Positions 46,165 through 57,715 of a DNA stretch of 64,000 nucleotides are shown piece by piece (the first letter of the stretch is position 1; each line of letters begins with the position of its first letter). Below the pieces are notes generated by a model. That model was not told the DNA's origin, searched no databases, and saw only the letters and a program-made list of their open reading frames with translations. The stretch comes from Ilyonectria destructans. Lineage: Eukaryota; Ascomycota; Sordariomycetes; Hypocreales; Nectriaceae. The stretch spans positions 2,914,001 through 2,978,000 of the forward strand of contig JAHEWK010000004.1 of NCBI GenBank assembly GCA_020740775.1. Direction: 5' to 3'. Made by a program: the position numbers and the translations under genes.

Positions 46165-48352
46165 TCAAAAGTCTCCAAGAATTTCCTGCAAATCCGGTTC
46201 CAAGTCCATCGATTCCCCTTCCGAGATTCCTAGCAAGCGAGGATCAATACACTTGTTGATAGGATCGAACTCGGCCGGCCGGGGAAAAGTCGAAGGCGAG
46301 GCCGTAACTGGATCGGTCAGGGTACCCGATGGGCTTGGCTCTGGAGTTGGCTCTGGCGAGGTGACATTCTCAGAATCGAGATTTTTTGCTTCGGGTCCAG
46401 GGCTAGCTTGGTTGTGGTCTTCCACAGCAGCTTGTAGTCCCTCGGGAGAGACATTGACCAGCCATTGGGAAGCGCTGGGCGACCTGTTAGCCATGATCGC
46501 GACGGCTTCCTCCATCATCTCCATATGCTCCTCGCCGCTGGGGTGGAAGTCTTGCACAGTGGCAATTGAGCCGGTAGAAACAGCTCGTCTTGCCCTGGCA
46601 TGGCAAATTGCTTCCAATAAGATTCGACTTTGAGGTTTAAGGTTGGCGAGCTCGCTGCTATCCGGGTTAACTAGCCTGGGTCAGTCCAACGAAATCCGGA
46701 CGCAGGAAGGCCATGCGGAAGACTTACATGGGGAAAGCGGTTCATTAAGTTGGGGGAACCGAGTTCTCGGAAAGATGATGCGCCAGACGTCGAGGAAGCA
46801 TTCCTTTTGGACTTTGAACCAGATGCTATATGGCCGTGGACGTTTCTGAACCGCTATTCGAGCCTGGACTGCGGACCACTGCTCGTCATTCATGTAGAAT
46901 GATGCGTGGGCCGCAGTGTTGTTTGAAAGCCTTGCTTTTGGGGAATGATACTCCTTGAGATGATCCCTAACAACAGTTAGTTTGAAGACGGCTAGTAGGG
47001 GGAATTCCCTAAACTCACTTCCAAAGAGATCGACTGTTCAAAGAACCCGAAGGTCGACAGCTTTTGAACTTAGTGAGTTTAAGCATGTGAGGAAACGCGA
47101 GGCAGTATGGGCATGCCCAGCGACTGTCAGACTTGTTTTGTTCATCCATCGGGGGGGAACTACCCCCTCCTCCGCCCGAACCGGAGCCATCACCGCCCTC
47201 GTCCGGACGTTCGTCCTTCTTTGTAGGCTTGCCTCCAGACAGCTTTTGCACTCGGCATTTCCCGGTTTGCCTGCTCCCACCCTTAGCTTGTGAGGGCTGG
47301 CCCGAAGGTACTTGGCGAGGAGAGCCCAAAGCGTCCGCAGGAACATGGCTGGTTTCCGGCACGCCCTGGTCGATTTGGGTGCTTTCGAATAATTTAGGCG
47401 CCACAGCTGTCGCACGGAATGCTTCCCAAGTCTCAGGGCTGGTTGTGGATGGATGAGGTCTTATCTGGGGAGCTGGTGTGTCGCTCGACGAGTGCACAGG
47501 GGTCGAGGTATCATCTTCGACGAGACTGCGGTAGTGATTGAACAGGATGTCCCGTTTAACATCTGACGGCTCTTTCGAGACCAGCACAACTTCTTCTGCA
47601 TATGATGGACTCTTTACCACGACTTGGCGAACGGAAGCCAATACTAGCTGTTCCTCTTCCTCACGCGTTAATAGCGTCGAAGGCCCCGCAACATTGGTTG
47701 TTAGTTCAAATGAGTTGTCCATCGACGGATAGGGTAGTGTCTGAGGTGTGGGGGGATTTGTAGAGTAACTAGATAGGTCGCCACGCTTGCTGGTGACGTC
47801 GACGAGGGATACACGGGAAGACTCAGAGGGAGCGGGCGGGTCGGCTTGCCATTGGGGGGAACTAGTTGAGCCCTGCTCTACCTTCACAGACAGAGAGGTG
47901 TTGGGGCCGAGCTTGGCGACACGAGCATAAAACCCCCTAGGGAGGTTATCAAGGAAGGCTTCCAGGATGAGCTGACGGTTCTTTGATCAGCCATGTTGTA
48001 GATTTCAGGGTAGTGCACTGACTCACCTGGAAAAGGTCATTCCCGATTGATCTTTCAAATGATCGCTCAAATGATCCCAGTAGCTTCAAGGCACGTACGA
48101 TGGCAGCGTCCTTGGATTGCCGTTCGCTCCATACGCGGTCACTGGCAATCAACAAAGATTCACCAGGGCAATCTCCGTGCCAGAGGTATTGGGCCGGGAT
48201 CGACTGCGAAAGTCTGTCAGTTAGGTCGGTCCAAAGCCAAAAGAGCGCGGCGAGCAACTCACAGTCCTTGGTTTGATGGATGACATGATTCCACCGACAG
48301 TTTCGTTGTCTCCAATGACAAATGTGTCATCGGCTCTGGGCTGTTGATTCAT
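46165..48352 (-). CDS. C2H2-type zinc-finger fungal protein of unknown function
   Basis: Five-exon gene on the minus strand: 48352-48263, 48203-48027, 47971-47019, 46966-46728 and 46670-46165, giving 654 residues in one frame. All introns have good donors (GTGAGT three times, GTAAGT once) and AG acceptors. A single finger-like unit is rebuilt across the third intron: WACPYC (about 374-379), a long loop with one more Cys, then KDHLKEYH (about 407-414). After it, MNDEQWSAVQARI and WRIIFPRTRFPQL follow the arrangement of a common family of fungal C2H2 proteins that carry NLR-like or unknown roles. The middle is Ser/Pro/Thr-rich and disordered, and the C-terminal part is acidic. For exon 2 I chose the acceptor TCGCAG at 48204, because the stronger-looking one at 48214 breaks frame. 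Function unknown; nuclear location is likely. Confidence 0.75.
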
Positions 48353-48641
48353 AGTTGCGAATCAGGGCTTGCGCTGCAAGACTTTATATAAGAATTCGTG
48401 AAGAGACTTGGCCTATTCTCCCGATTCGGATTGCTTTTTAGGTAGGACGTGCCAACAATATGCCAGTCTTAGACTAATTCTCAATCCAAGTCAACTGCAT
48501 ACTAATATGGTTAAAATGCATGCTGTGATAGTCCCGCAAGCATGCATTACAACGACAGGTCCTCCAATAACTGAGTTCATCGGTCATATCCTTAGACTCA
48601 CATTGGGTCACTATCTGGAAGGCCAACGACTAGCGTGATCC
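48353..48641. other. promoter side of the C2H2 gene
   Basis: No gene recognised between the C2H2 start and the minisatellite. A TATATAAA-like element (minus-strand sense, near 48384) may be its TATA box. Confidence 0.4.
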
Positions 48642-48912
48642 CATTCTCAGGCCGAGAGCAAGGACACAAGTAGCGCTGCCACACTCTCAGCCTGAGAGCA
48701 ATGCCCCATGACTAGTGCGATTTTACTCTCAGGCCGAGAGCAAGGATATGAGTAGCGGTGTCCAACTCTCAGCTCGAGAGCAAGGATATGAGTAGCATTC
48801 TCCAACTCTCAGCCCGAGAGCAAGGATATGAGTAACATTCTCCAACTCTCAACCTGAGAGCCATGCCCCAGGATTAGCATATTCCAATTCTCAGCCTGAT
48901 AGTAGTATGCTG
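48642..48912. repeat. 40-bp minisatellite with a palindrome in each unit
   Basis: Seven units of about 40-42 bp. Each starts with a small inverted repeat of the type CTCTCAGCCYGAGAG, followed by CAAGGATATGAGTAGC and a variable end. Units 3-5 (about 48721-48840) are nearly identical; the outer units are diverged. The repeats lie 290 bp upstream of the C2H2 gene start. Confidence 0.85.
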
Positions 48913-50200
48913 TGAGGCAATTCGGGGTTACATCGTCTTATACCGCCCTGGATTTCTCTGCGTCTGCAGACAAAAAGAAAACCGTCGCTTTCGTCGGCCA
49001 GGCGGGGCAGAGGGCGCGCTCGCGGGACGTCAACTCGGAATCGTCGGGCCCGTCTATGTGGCCAGAGAACAGGCCAGGCGGTGGTTCATTTGCCGGTTTA
49101 TTCGTCGGGAAAAGATGGATTGATGAGTAGTTACGAAGAAAGCTCTATCTTCAGTACTGGCTTGGTGGTTCGGGTTTGTTTGCGGCTGCGCAGATATCAC
49201 GTCCGGAAGTCGATAACGTAGCCAGCCTGGGCCCTTAAGCATGATCGCCATCGAACGGTCCAGTCTTATCAGCTTATCGATAATTCATCAACCTGGGCAT
49301 CAACTCCAGCCTGCTAACAAGGTCAACTCTTTGTTTAGAAACACGAAAGAGACAAGTAGCGTCCAACCAACCGGATGTACTTTTCTTATCAAATCCAACA
49401 TTTCGCTAAGTCTTTCCCCATTCCTCGCGATGCGAGCAGATGCGTGGAGCCAGCTCCTCAATTGGAACACTTTAGGCTGCTGTTCAGTCTCAGGACCCAA
49501 CTTATTCATTGAGTCCGAGTTCTCATGATCTCATCGCCTCGCTTTGAGTACCGGTAATTCTCTTCGTCTGCATACTTGTTTTTCTCGTGTCAGGGTAACT
49601 CTCCGACAACACCGTCCCGCCACTTCGCCCGGACCACGTTCGCAAAAGAATCATCCCCTCTGCGCCTGACAACCTAGACACTACCATCCAAAGCCAAACA
49701 TGTAGGCTCGTCCCACGACCCTTTCGCCTCACAGGGTCAGCCTTGCTGCCTCGTCCTCATTCAGTCCTACAACAGCAAATTGGAGGCAGTCCACCTCCCC
49801 ATTCCCCGACAACCAGACCCCCGAGGCGGCCCTGGGCCAGATTTACAAAACACACAGTTTCATGGCTAATTACCATTTCTATCGTTACGTTTTATCCAAG
49901 AAGGCAGCTGTCTCCATTACCAAGGCAAGCCTCCCATCTCTACTCATGTCCCTCTAAATCGCAAGATTAACACAAGTTATTAGCTCACAAGCTTGACTGC
50001 CACCGCCATTGCCATCGGGAAGTTCCCGATTTCCGTCATGGGCCACGCCTGTGAAATCATCTTGGCGGATGCCCTGCGCAAACCGAGCATCCTCCGCAAT
50101 GCCGACCGCGCCCGTTTCTGGAACCAGGACGAGCGTAAACCGAGCCGCGGAAGGGCAAAAAGAAAGTCTCGCGTTTGCTCACAATCGTATTTATAGGAAT
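48913..50200. other. gap upstream of tRNA-Lys
   Basis: No convincing gene. A short plus-strand frame at 49993-50196 (starting MTATAIAIGKFPISVMGHAC) is GC-rich and could be a gene remnant, but it has no recognisable features. Confidence 0.4.
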
Positions 50201-50283
50201 AGCCCGATGCGGGGGTCGAACCCGCAACCTTGAGATTGCGTACTCGTAAGAGTCTCACGCTCTACCGATTGAGCTAACCGGGC
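50201..50283 (-). tRNA. tRNA-Lys(CTT) with a 10-nt intron
   Basis: On the minus strand the acceptor stem GCCCGGT pairs with ATCGGGC. Box A reads TAGCTCAATCGG and box B GGTTCGACCCC. The anticodon arm is GAGACTCTTA...ATCTC with anticodon CTT, interrupted one base 3' of the anticodon by about 10 nt (CGAGTACGCA), the canonical tRNA intron position. Removing it gives a normal 73-base tRNA-Lys. Confidence 0.95.
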
Positions 50284-50511
50284 GTGACTCGTATTTGATG
50301 GAAGACAAGACGTTCGAATTTTTCATCAAGAGCCTGGTTGTGGATTTGGTGGGTTCACCTTGTGGATGTTGGTGTGGTGGGGTGGGGTGGTTGCTTTCTA
50401 GCCTGTGGATCCCGTTTATGCGGTATAAGTTGGTGGGCACTCTTCACTCATAATATTACAATTATCTCATAACATGTCTATTTACACGTTCATCCATTTA
50501 TCTCATTGCAC

Positions 50512-51746
50512 TTAGACGGCCGTGGCAGTAGCGGAAGTCGAAGCCAAGCCGGTAGAGCACACACATCCCTGGCCAGAAATGCTGGTCACCGGCGGCGCAT
50601 TGCAAGTAGCCTCGGTGGTCCACGAAGCGTAGGTCGAGGTGGGCTCGATGTGGACCTGCTTGGCCTTGACGAGCACGGGGATGATCTGGCCGGTGGACAG
50701 CTTAAAGGTGCGGTGGTTGAGCGTCGTCAGCAGCTTGCTGATCTCACCAGAGTGGCTGGTGATGCTGATCCAGGTGGCGTCATCGCTGGTGAAGACGTCG
50801 TCGAGGACGTCCTTGCTGCGGGCCAGCTGGTGCTCGGTGGTCTCGCCCTCGATACCCGTCCACAGCTGGTCGCGGTCGGCGAAGCCCTTCTCGAAGCGGA
50901 GCCCGGGGCTCAGGGTACCAATGTACGTCTTGTTGGAGCGGTGGTCGCACGTGTGGATGCTGATGCTCTCGCGGAACGACTCCTTGACGACGGGTAGGAA
51001 GCGGTGCGAGCGCGGGAGGGCCAGGTTGGCGAACGTCTCGCGCGCGGTGATGACGCAGCGGGCCAGCGGCGACGTGTAGTACGACTCGAAGTAGGGCATG
51101 CCGTGCTCCTCGAAGCGGGACTCGAAGTAGGCGTTGGCCTTGTAGGCCTCCTCCAGGCCGGCGTCGGTCAGGAGAGGATCCTCCCAGTGCGCGGTGCCGT
51201 TGCCGGTTTGCTCGGACCAGTAGCACTGCGTAGTGTTAGTAGTCTAGACACGGAGATGTCTGAATTGAAGAGAGACTTACGTTCCAGGCAGGAGTGCCGT
51301 AGTAGGTCTCAGCAGCGTTGTGCCAGCCCTCACCGTGACGACCCATGATGAGCACCTTGTACTGGGTGTCCTTGGGCGCCTTGCGGTTGAGCTGGTCGAC
51401 ATACTTCTCAAAGCGCTCCCACTGGGTCTTGTAACCCTTGGGCCAATCCGCCTTGGTGGGCTTCTGGCCCTTCCGCTTAATGGTCTTGCGCTTAGGGTCG
51501 CTGGTGTAGGTGCGGTTCAAGAGGCCAAAGTTCCAATCGGCCTGGGGTTGTCAGCTCAAGCCGTGCAATTGATCGAGGACGAGGCCAACTTACGTAGTCA
51601 AAGGCCGCGGCGTCGGTGGTAGTGTTGTCCTGCATGAAGAAGCCCTCGACCGACGAGTATTCGATCTCCCGGTTCTTGGCGATTTTCCAGTCGGCCATGA
51701 CGGCGGGCGTCAGGGCTAGGACGGAGGAGACCACGGAGAACTTCAT
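50512..51746 (-). CDS. secreted histidine-phosphatase (phosphoglycerate mutase-like) protein
   Basis: Histidine phosphatase superfamily, branch 1. The phospho-acceptor RHG motif is IMGRHGEGWHN, and the second catalytic His is in WISITSHSGEI. A short signal peptide (MKFSVVSSVLALTPAVMA) suggests export, so it may scavenge phosphate outside the cell; the substrate is unknown. Exons on the minus strand are 51746-51594, 51541-51281 and 51225-50512, giving 375 residues, all phase 0, with donors GTAAGT at both introns. Junctions read FDY|ADWNFGLLN and PAWN|CYWSEQTGNGTAHW. Yeast PMU1-like proteins share this layout without the signal peptide. It is divergent from ECT1 across about 1 kb. Confidence 0.88.
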
Positions 51747-52794
51747 CTTGAGGAGTGGCTTTTAGCGTGAAGATGCTGGGTGAGAGGGAGATGGCACAAG
51801 ACAGACGGCATGGTGGTGACGGCGTGGATGTATTTGTATTCATTCATCCATGGTCTCCCACCCGCGTGGGTTCGATCGCCGTTCCTACGTCAAGGTCCCA
51901 TCCCATGCGCATCGTCAGGGATCATTCTGGGTCCCCAAAAATCCCGACCACATGGACGGGTCCGATTCAAGGTTTAAAGCGTCCGTCCCACCGAACGGCG
52001 CAGTTTGGGTAGAGCAAAGATTATCCGCGATGGAAGCAGTTGGTGTTGAGGGACGAATGCTAGGGCGTGGGCCAATCGATCGGGAACGTGACGGCCCCAG
52101 GACCAGGGGTGGAGATCCGCCAGGGATCCAGCAGCGCAGCAGCACCGGGGCCTTCGGTGAGAGCTTCGCGACAAGGCCCGGAGATGAGAGCTCGGGGGCT
52201 AGAACAGAAAGTGAAAAAGAGGCCGGCCACGATGCGGACGTACGCGGCGAATCGGGACTGTTGGTGCTCGATTGAGTTAAAGGGCTGGACAACGGCGCAA
52301 CGTGGGCGGCTGGTAGGGCGACTATAGGTGCGCAATCGGCCTGGTTCAGAGGAGATAAATTCGCGTCTCGCGTGCTAGACCCCTTCTATTTATTTAGCCA
52401 AGACCTTTCCTTCTGTTGTAAGACAGAAAGAATCCAATCGAACATTTAACCTCAGAAGCCACCATTTACACGTGAAAGCCACGCTGCCAGATAGTCGGTG
52501 AAAGATCCAATGCGACTATGGCGCGCAGCAACCGACTCCATCCATCGTGCGCCCGCCAGGCACGCGCCAATCAGATCATCATCTGTCCATAAAACGAAAT
52601 TGTTAGGCCAGCCAGCGCGCCAGAAGCAGCGACACGCGCCCCCTAATTAACCACCTACGTAGCTCCGTACCAACCTCCATAATCTAGCTATCGCGAAAGC
52701 TCTCCCTTGAGCCTCATCACATTTGTTTGCCGAGCCACGTGGACAGAGCCTGAGCCTTTTGATCCCATCGCCGCACTCACTCACTCATTCCGCA
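51747..52794. promoter_or_regulatory. divergent intergenic region, phosphatase / ECT1
   Basis: About 1 kb holding both promoters. No gene recognised; open frames on both strands lack features. Confidence 0.4.
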
Positions 52795-54401
52795 ATGTCG
52801 TCAGCAGACATTGACCCCGCCAACTCCACCGAGGGCCTCGTGCTGGAAGGCGACCCCGCGCCCGAGCTCGTCGAAGGCCGCATCTGGGTCGACGGCTGCT
52901 TCGACTTTTTCCACCACGGTGAGTTTGCGAACTCTCACTAGGTGAGGCATCGCGGCTAACACGTCTAGGCCATGCTGGTGCCATTGTTCAGGCCCGCCAG
53001 CTGGGCACCGAGCTCTATGCCGGCGTCCACTCGGACGAGGAGATCCTCGCCAACAAGGGCCCTACCGTCATGACGCTTGAAGAACGGTGATTACGCCCTC
53101 TCCCAGCTCCTGGGTCGTGTCTCTTCCAGGTCTTTGTCCTTGCCAAGCGGTAAGAAACACAAGCGACCTAGCGAAATAGCTTCACAACCACCCACAACCT
53201 CACCAGCGTCCCACTTACTAACCGCCACAGCCTCGCCGCAACCAACGCCTGCAGATGGGTCACCCGGTCCGTCGGGTCGGCGCCCTACGTCACTTACCTG
53301 CCGTACATCTCGCACTACGGCTGCAAATACGTCGTCCACGGCGACGACATCACGTCCGACAGCGACGGCAACGACTGCTACCGCTTCGTCAAGGAGGCCG
53401 GCCGCTTCAAGGTCGTCAAGCGCTCGCCCGGCATCTCCACCACCGACCTCGTCGGCCGCATGCTGCTATGCACCCGCACGCACTTCATCAAGTCGCTCGA
53501 GCGGAAACTCGCCGGCGCCGAGGGCGACGGCACCGACGACGAGCGCAGCGCCCAGGGAGCCGCCATGATGGAGCGCATGCGCCTCTACGCCACCGACGCC
53601 TCCGGCCTAGCCCCCGGCGCCGACGTCTGGTTCTGGTCCGCCTCGGGCCCGGCCAAGGCCGCCGACACGGAGGAGGAGAAGGGCTCCTTCCGCCAGCTGA
53701 TCGAGGGCCCCGGTCCCAAGCCCGGTCAGCGCGTCGTGTATGTCGATGGCGGCTTCGATCTCTTCTCCAGCGGCCACATCGAGTTTCTGCGTCGTGTCGT
53801 CATCGAGGAGGAGGAACTGGCGCGCGCCGATGGCTGGTACTCGGAGCAGAATGTCAACGAGCGCAAGGGCAAGGGTGAGGACTACCCCCCGGCGTACGTC
53901 GTCGTCGGCGTCCACGAGGACTATGTCATCAACCAGTGGAAGGGCGTCAACTACCCCATCATGAACACCTTCGAGCGTGGTCTCTGCGTCCTCCAGTGCA
54001 AGGTAAGCCGGTCTAACCACCTACTTCACTCACCATCATACTAACACCCATAGTACATCAACGCCGTCGTCTTCGGCGCCCCCTTCACGCCCACCAAGAC
54101 ATACCTCACGTCGCTCCCGCGGGGCACTCCCGACGCCGTCTACCACGGCCCGACGTCCTTCATGCCGCTGACATACGACCCGTACACGGCGCCCAAGGCC
54201 ATGGGCATCTACCGGGAGATCGGCGAGCACGCCTTCTCGGAAGTCAACGCCGGCGAGATCGTGCAGCGCATCATGAAGAGCCGCGACATGTACGAGGCGC
54301 GCCAGCGGGCCAAGGGCATGAAGGCCGAGGTCGAGAGCGCCGCGCGCGAGCGCGAGATGATGGAGGAGGAGCAGCGCAAGCGGGAAGCTGAGCGGTCGTG
54401 A
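52795..54401 (+). CDS. ECT1: ethanolamine-phosphate cytidylyltransferase
   Basis: Makes CDP-ethanolamine from CTP and phosphoethanolamine, the middle step of the Kennedy pathway to phosphatidylethanolamine. Exons are 52795-52918, 52969-53086, 53231-54002 and 54054-54401, giving 453 residues. Two cytidylyltransferase folds are present, as in all Pcyt2 enzymes. The first has WVDGCFDFFHHGHAG, completed across intron 1, plus HGDDIT and KRSPGISTTDLVGRML. The second has VYVDGGFDLFSSGHIEFL and FGAPFTPTKTYL. In the second domain the first His of HxGH is Ser, as commonly seen. Intron 2 (144 bp) joins LEER to LAATNACRWV. The C-terminus is a charged helix. An in-frame upstream ATG at 52723 is less likely. 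Confidence 0.95.
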
Positions 54402-56112
54402 GGAATCGGCTTACGGCGTGTGTGTTGGCGGCGGTGGTAATGTGGCGTGGCATCATCCTTACGTATCTGCCGGGCTGGGATGAGTAGTTATGAGGTCTTC
54501 AACAGGCCGCCCGGCTCAAGACGGATATACAGATAGACAAAAGCAACAGCAACAGCAACGAATGACGCAATCTTTGTTCGAGCAAGACGATTTTGGCTGG
54601 TCACGATGTGAGAAGTCAGGTGTCAGCACTGGGGAGCTAATTCTGGTTAACTTGGAGGAACGTGCTCGACGGACCAAGAGCCTAACTTGGGTCATTCATA
54701 AGAATTGAGACCTTCCTACTGGTGGTTCTTATTTTTTTGACTTGTCACGAGACACCGCAGTCTTTACAATGCCGCGATCCCAACAATGACACTCATACAC
54801 GACCACCAATGATTCATCATCGCCAAAAACGCACACCCCTCAACAATCCGACCTTTCATCTCCCCTTGACACATCAGATCGGCGATACTCCATGCAGGTT
54901 TGCATGCGGTGCGACCATCCCCGCCCAGAGTCTAGGGTAGCTCGCCCGCGGCGGAACCGAGGGGCATGACCTCATAGCTAAAGCCGCCGCGCGTTTTGGG
55001 GCAGAGAAGGCAATTCGCGGCTACCCACGGACCAAGGCCCCAATTCCGCCCTCAACTCAATGACAAGTCCCGACCATCTGAGGGAGATAATGGGCGTGGT
55101 GGATGGCCGGGAATCTTGACAAGTTTGGTAATCGTCCATGATAGGTCTGCCGGAAACATTTTCGATTGGCGACGTCGCCGTGGGATTGGACAATGCCGTC
55201 CCGGTGTTCGTTGACGTCTCTCATCCGGCATCGACAGGTCATCACCATGTTGAAGACTCGGCCCGCATCTGCATCTGAAATTCTGGATGCTATTTGTCCA
55301 TCTTCGGACCTTCCGAATCTGTCACTGAGCCGTTACATACTTATCCGTACGGGCTTGTAACGCGATGGGCGTGCTGCGTACGCCCTACAGCAGTGGGGCT
55401 TGTAGTCGGCATTGCTTCCGCACCGGCCGGGGCACCCACCCACCCACAACAGCCGCCCGTCGCCGGGTGAAGAGTCTTTGCCCGCCGTGCAACGCAACAC
55501 GCTGACCCGGGTACACCTTGAGCAGCCACGAAACCCAGAAATCGAGAGCAGGTGATGTGAAATGCCAATGCAAAAACAATGCAGAGCTAATTCCCTGCCA
55601 GATGATGTCCTCTTCCTCAACCGCCCAAACTTTCACACAACCACCACCCGTTGCCCGCAGAGTGGAGCCGCACGGAGACCCCAGCATTGTGGTCCCCCTC
55701 GATAGTGGCGGCGGAAGCGGTGGGCGAGTGGGTTTTGTGCTTTGTGCGCGCGGATGACTAGCTGGATCCTGTCGTTATCGACGCCGGCGCCGAGCGCGGC
55801 GCGGGCAGAGGCGGGATATCCGTTGCAAGCCTTTGTTGTCTCATCACCTGCCCCCGTCCCACTCGGCGGTTCGGTGTCAGAGAAAAGCGAAGCGAGTCAA
55901 GGGAGTTCGCTCGCTATAAAGTTACCTCTGGTACCCGGTGGCTGGCTGTCTTGGGTCTTCTCTTGTTCTAGTCTCTCTGTATCCCGTGTTAGTGTGCTGC
56001 GCGTGCTTGTACAACTGCTAGAACTTTGCTTGCCATTGTTGACTGAGTCACCCTTCGACTCCTCCACCATCACCACCTTCCACCACCACCAATTGACCAT
56101 CCCATCATCGCC
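54402..56112. other. 1.7-kb gap, promoter of the aminotransferase gene
   Basis: No gene recognised. A TATAAAG lies near 55915, and a CT-rich tract follows to the ATG at 56113. Confidence 0.45.
56044..56050 (+). promoter_or_regulatory. candidate GCN4/CPC1 site
   Basis: TGAGTCA matches the general amino-acid control element (TGASTCA), 63 bases before the ATG of the branched-chain aminotransferase gene, a classical target of this control. It may fall in the leader, which weakens the case. Confidence 0.4.
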
Positions 56113-57390
56113 ATGGCTCCCTCCGCTGTCCAGACTCAGGATGTCGACCTGACGGCCGCTGCCATTTACAAGAAGGAAGCTGAGCTTGCCGTTACCAACG
56201 GCCATTCCATTGCTCCCCTCGACGCCTCCAAGCTCACCTACACCTACACCACCAACCCCCGCGCCGTCCCCGACGAGGCGACCGCCCATGCCGGCGACGA
56301 GACCATTGCGACCGACCACATGGTCCTCGCCTCATGGAAGGCCTCCACCGGCTGGGCCAACCCTGAGTTGAAGCCCTACGGCCCCCTCAGCCTCATGCCC
56401 ACCGCCTCGGTTCTGCACTATGCCACCGAGTGCTTCGAGGGCCTCAAGGTCTTCCGTGGCTACGATGGCAAGCTGCGCATCTTCCGCCCGGACCGCAACG
56501 CCGCCCGTCTGCGAATGTCCTCTGCCCGCATCTCCCTTCCCGTCTTCGAGCCTTCTGAGATTGAGAAGCTCATGATTGCCCTTCTGTCCGTCGACGGAAC
56601 CAAGTGGCTTCCCAAGGACCGAGCTGGCAGCTTCCTGTACATCCGCCCGACCGTTATCGGCACTGCTCCTCAACTCGGTGTTGGCGCACCCAAGCAGGCT
56701 CTCCTTTACATCATTGTCACCTTCATGCCCCGCATGGACGCACCCCCCGGCGGCATGCGCCTGCACACCTCGCCCGAGGACATGGTGCGCGCCTGGGTCG
56801 GTGGATTTGGCTATGCCAAGGTTGGCGCCAACTATGGCCCCTCGCTGCTGGCCACGGCCGATGCTCGGAGCCGCGGGTTCCACCAGATCCTGTGGCTGTA
56901 CGGCCAGCAAGGCGAGTGTACCGAGGCCGGAGCCAGCAACTTCTTTGTTATCTGGAAGCGAAAGGATGGCAAGAAGGAAATCATTACTGCCCCTCTAGAC
57001 GACAAGCTGATCCTGGATGGCGTTACCCGAAGGAGCTGCCTCGAGCTGTTCCGGGAGAGGCTGGGCAGTGATTATGAGATCACTGAGCGCAAGTACACCA
57101 TCGACGAGGTCATTGAGGCTGATGCTGAGGGCCGACTTCTCGAGTCCTTCGCTGCTGGCACTGCTGTAAGTCTACCGCTTCCCAACATTGAACACACCAA
57201 ACTAACCTGTTCTCAGTTCTTCATCTGCCCTGTCTCGCAGATCCACCACCGTGGCCAGAACATCGACATCCCCATGGGCCCTGAGGCTACCCCCGGCGAG
57301 GTCACTACCAAGGTCAAGGGCTGGCTTGGCGACATCATGTACGGTCGCGTGCAACACAAGTGGGGTGTCGTTATCCCTGAGAAGGAGTAA
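56113..57390 (+). CDS. branched-chain amino-acid aminotransferase
   Basis: Fold-type IV PLP enzyme that interconverts Leu/Ile/Val and their 2-oxo acids. Exon 1 is 56113-57165 and exon 2 is 57217-57390, giving 408 residues. The 51-bp intron (GTAAGT ... TCTCAG) is in frame and stop-free. Only its removal gives the conserved AAGTA|FFICPVSQIHHRG. The PLP lysine lies in GFGYAKVGANYGPSL. Other family blocks are YATECFEGLKVFRGYDGKLRIFRPD, YIRPTVIGT and EAGASNFFVIW. The Lys region GGFGYAK differs from the more usual GGTGDKK/GGYGDKK, pointing to a divergent BCAT paralogue. No clear mitochondrial leader, so probably cytosolic. Confidence 0.93.
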   Translation: MAPSAVQTQDVDLTAAAIYKKEAELAVTNGHSIAPLDASKLTYTYTTNPRAVPDEATAHAGDETIATDHMVLASWKASTGWANPELKPYGPLSLMPTASVLHYATECFEGLKVFRGYDGKLRIFRPDRNAARLRMSSARISLPVFEPSEIEKLMIALLSVDGTKWLPKDRAGSFLYIRPTVIGTAPQLGVGAPKQALLYIIVTFMPRMDAPPGGMRLHTSPEDMVRAWVGGFGYAKVGANYGPSLLATADARSRGFHQILWLYGQQGECTEAGASNFFVIWKRKDGKKEIITAPLDDKLILDGVTRRSCLELFRERLGSDYEITERKYTIDEVIEADAEGRLLESFAAGTAVSLPLPNIEHTKLTCSQFFICPVSQIHHRGQNIDIPMGPEATPGEVTTKVKGWLGDIMYGRVQHKWGVVIPEKE

Positions 57391-57715
57391 ATATGGAACG
57401 AGACGAGGAAAAAAACGCTGGTGGCCTAGAGGCTACCAGCTTTGGAAGATTCATGGAAACGGCGTTTGGGGCATTGAACTCACAAAAGGGTCTGGGCAGT
57501 CTTTGCCGAAGTAAATCGGCATGGGCCACGAGTGGCCAAGTAGCTGCAGCAGTAATGATACATGAAAATAGAGAATTGCAGTTGACTGTTTATAGCAATC
57601 GAGATATACTCAGCTAGTGTCCGTTGAAGTTAACTCCTCCCACACAAGACTATTGCATTGCCAAATCAGCTTGACCAAATTCATAACGCCCACCCGATTA
57701 TATCACTTGGGTATC
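57391..57715. other. intergenic between convergent genes
   Basis: 3' flanks of the aminotransferase (+) and the coiled-coil protein (-). No gene recognised. Confidence 0.45.

Noticed and set aside
48205..48214. Acceptor CTGACAG at 48214 for exon 2 of the C2H2 gene
   Set aside because: It joins exon 1 out of frame and meets a stop. The acceptor TCGCAG ten bases on keeps the frame.
48642..48912. CRISPR array
   Set aside because: The units are contiguous repeats of one 40-bp sequence without unique spacers, in a eukaryotic genome.
53255..53878. 207-codon plus-strand frame within ECT1
   Set aside because: Arg/His-rich shadow of the ECT1 coding frame.
57166..57216. Taking the branched-chain aminotransferase as one uninterrupted 425-residue frame
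   Set aside because: The 51-bp segment has GTAAGT and TCTCAG borders with a CTAAC branch site, and its removal restores the conserved GTAFFICPVSQIH segment.
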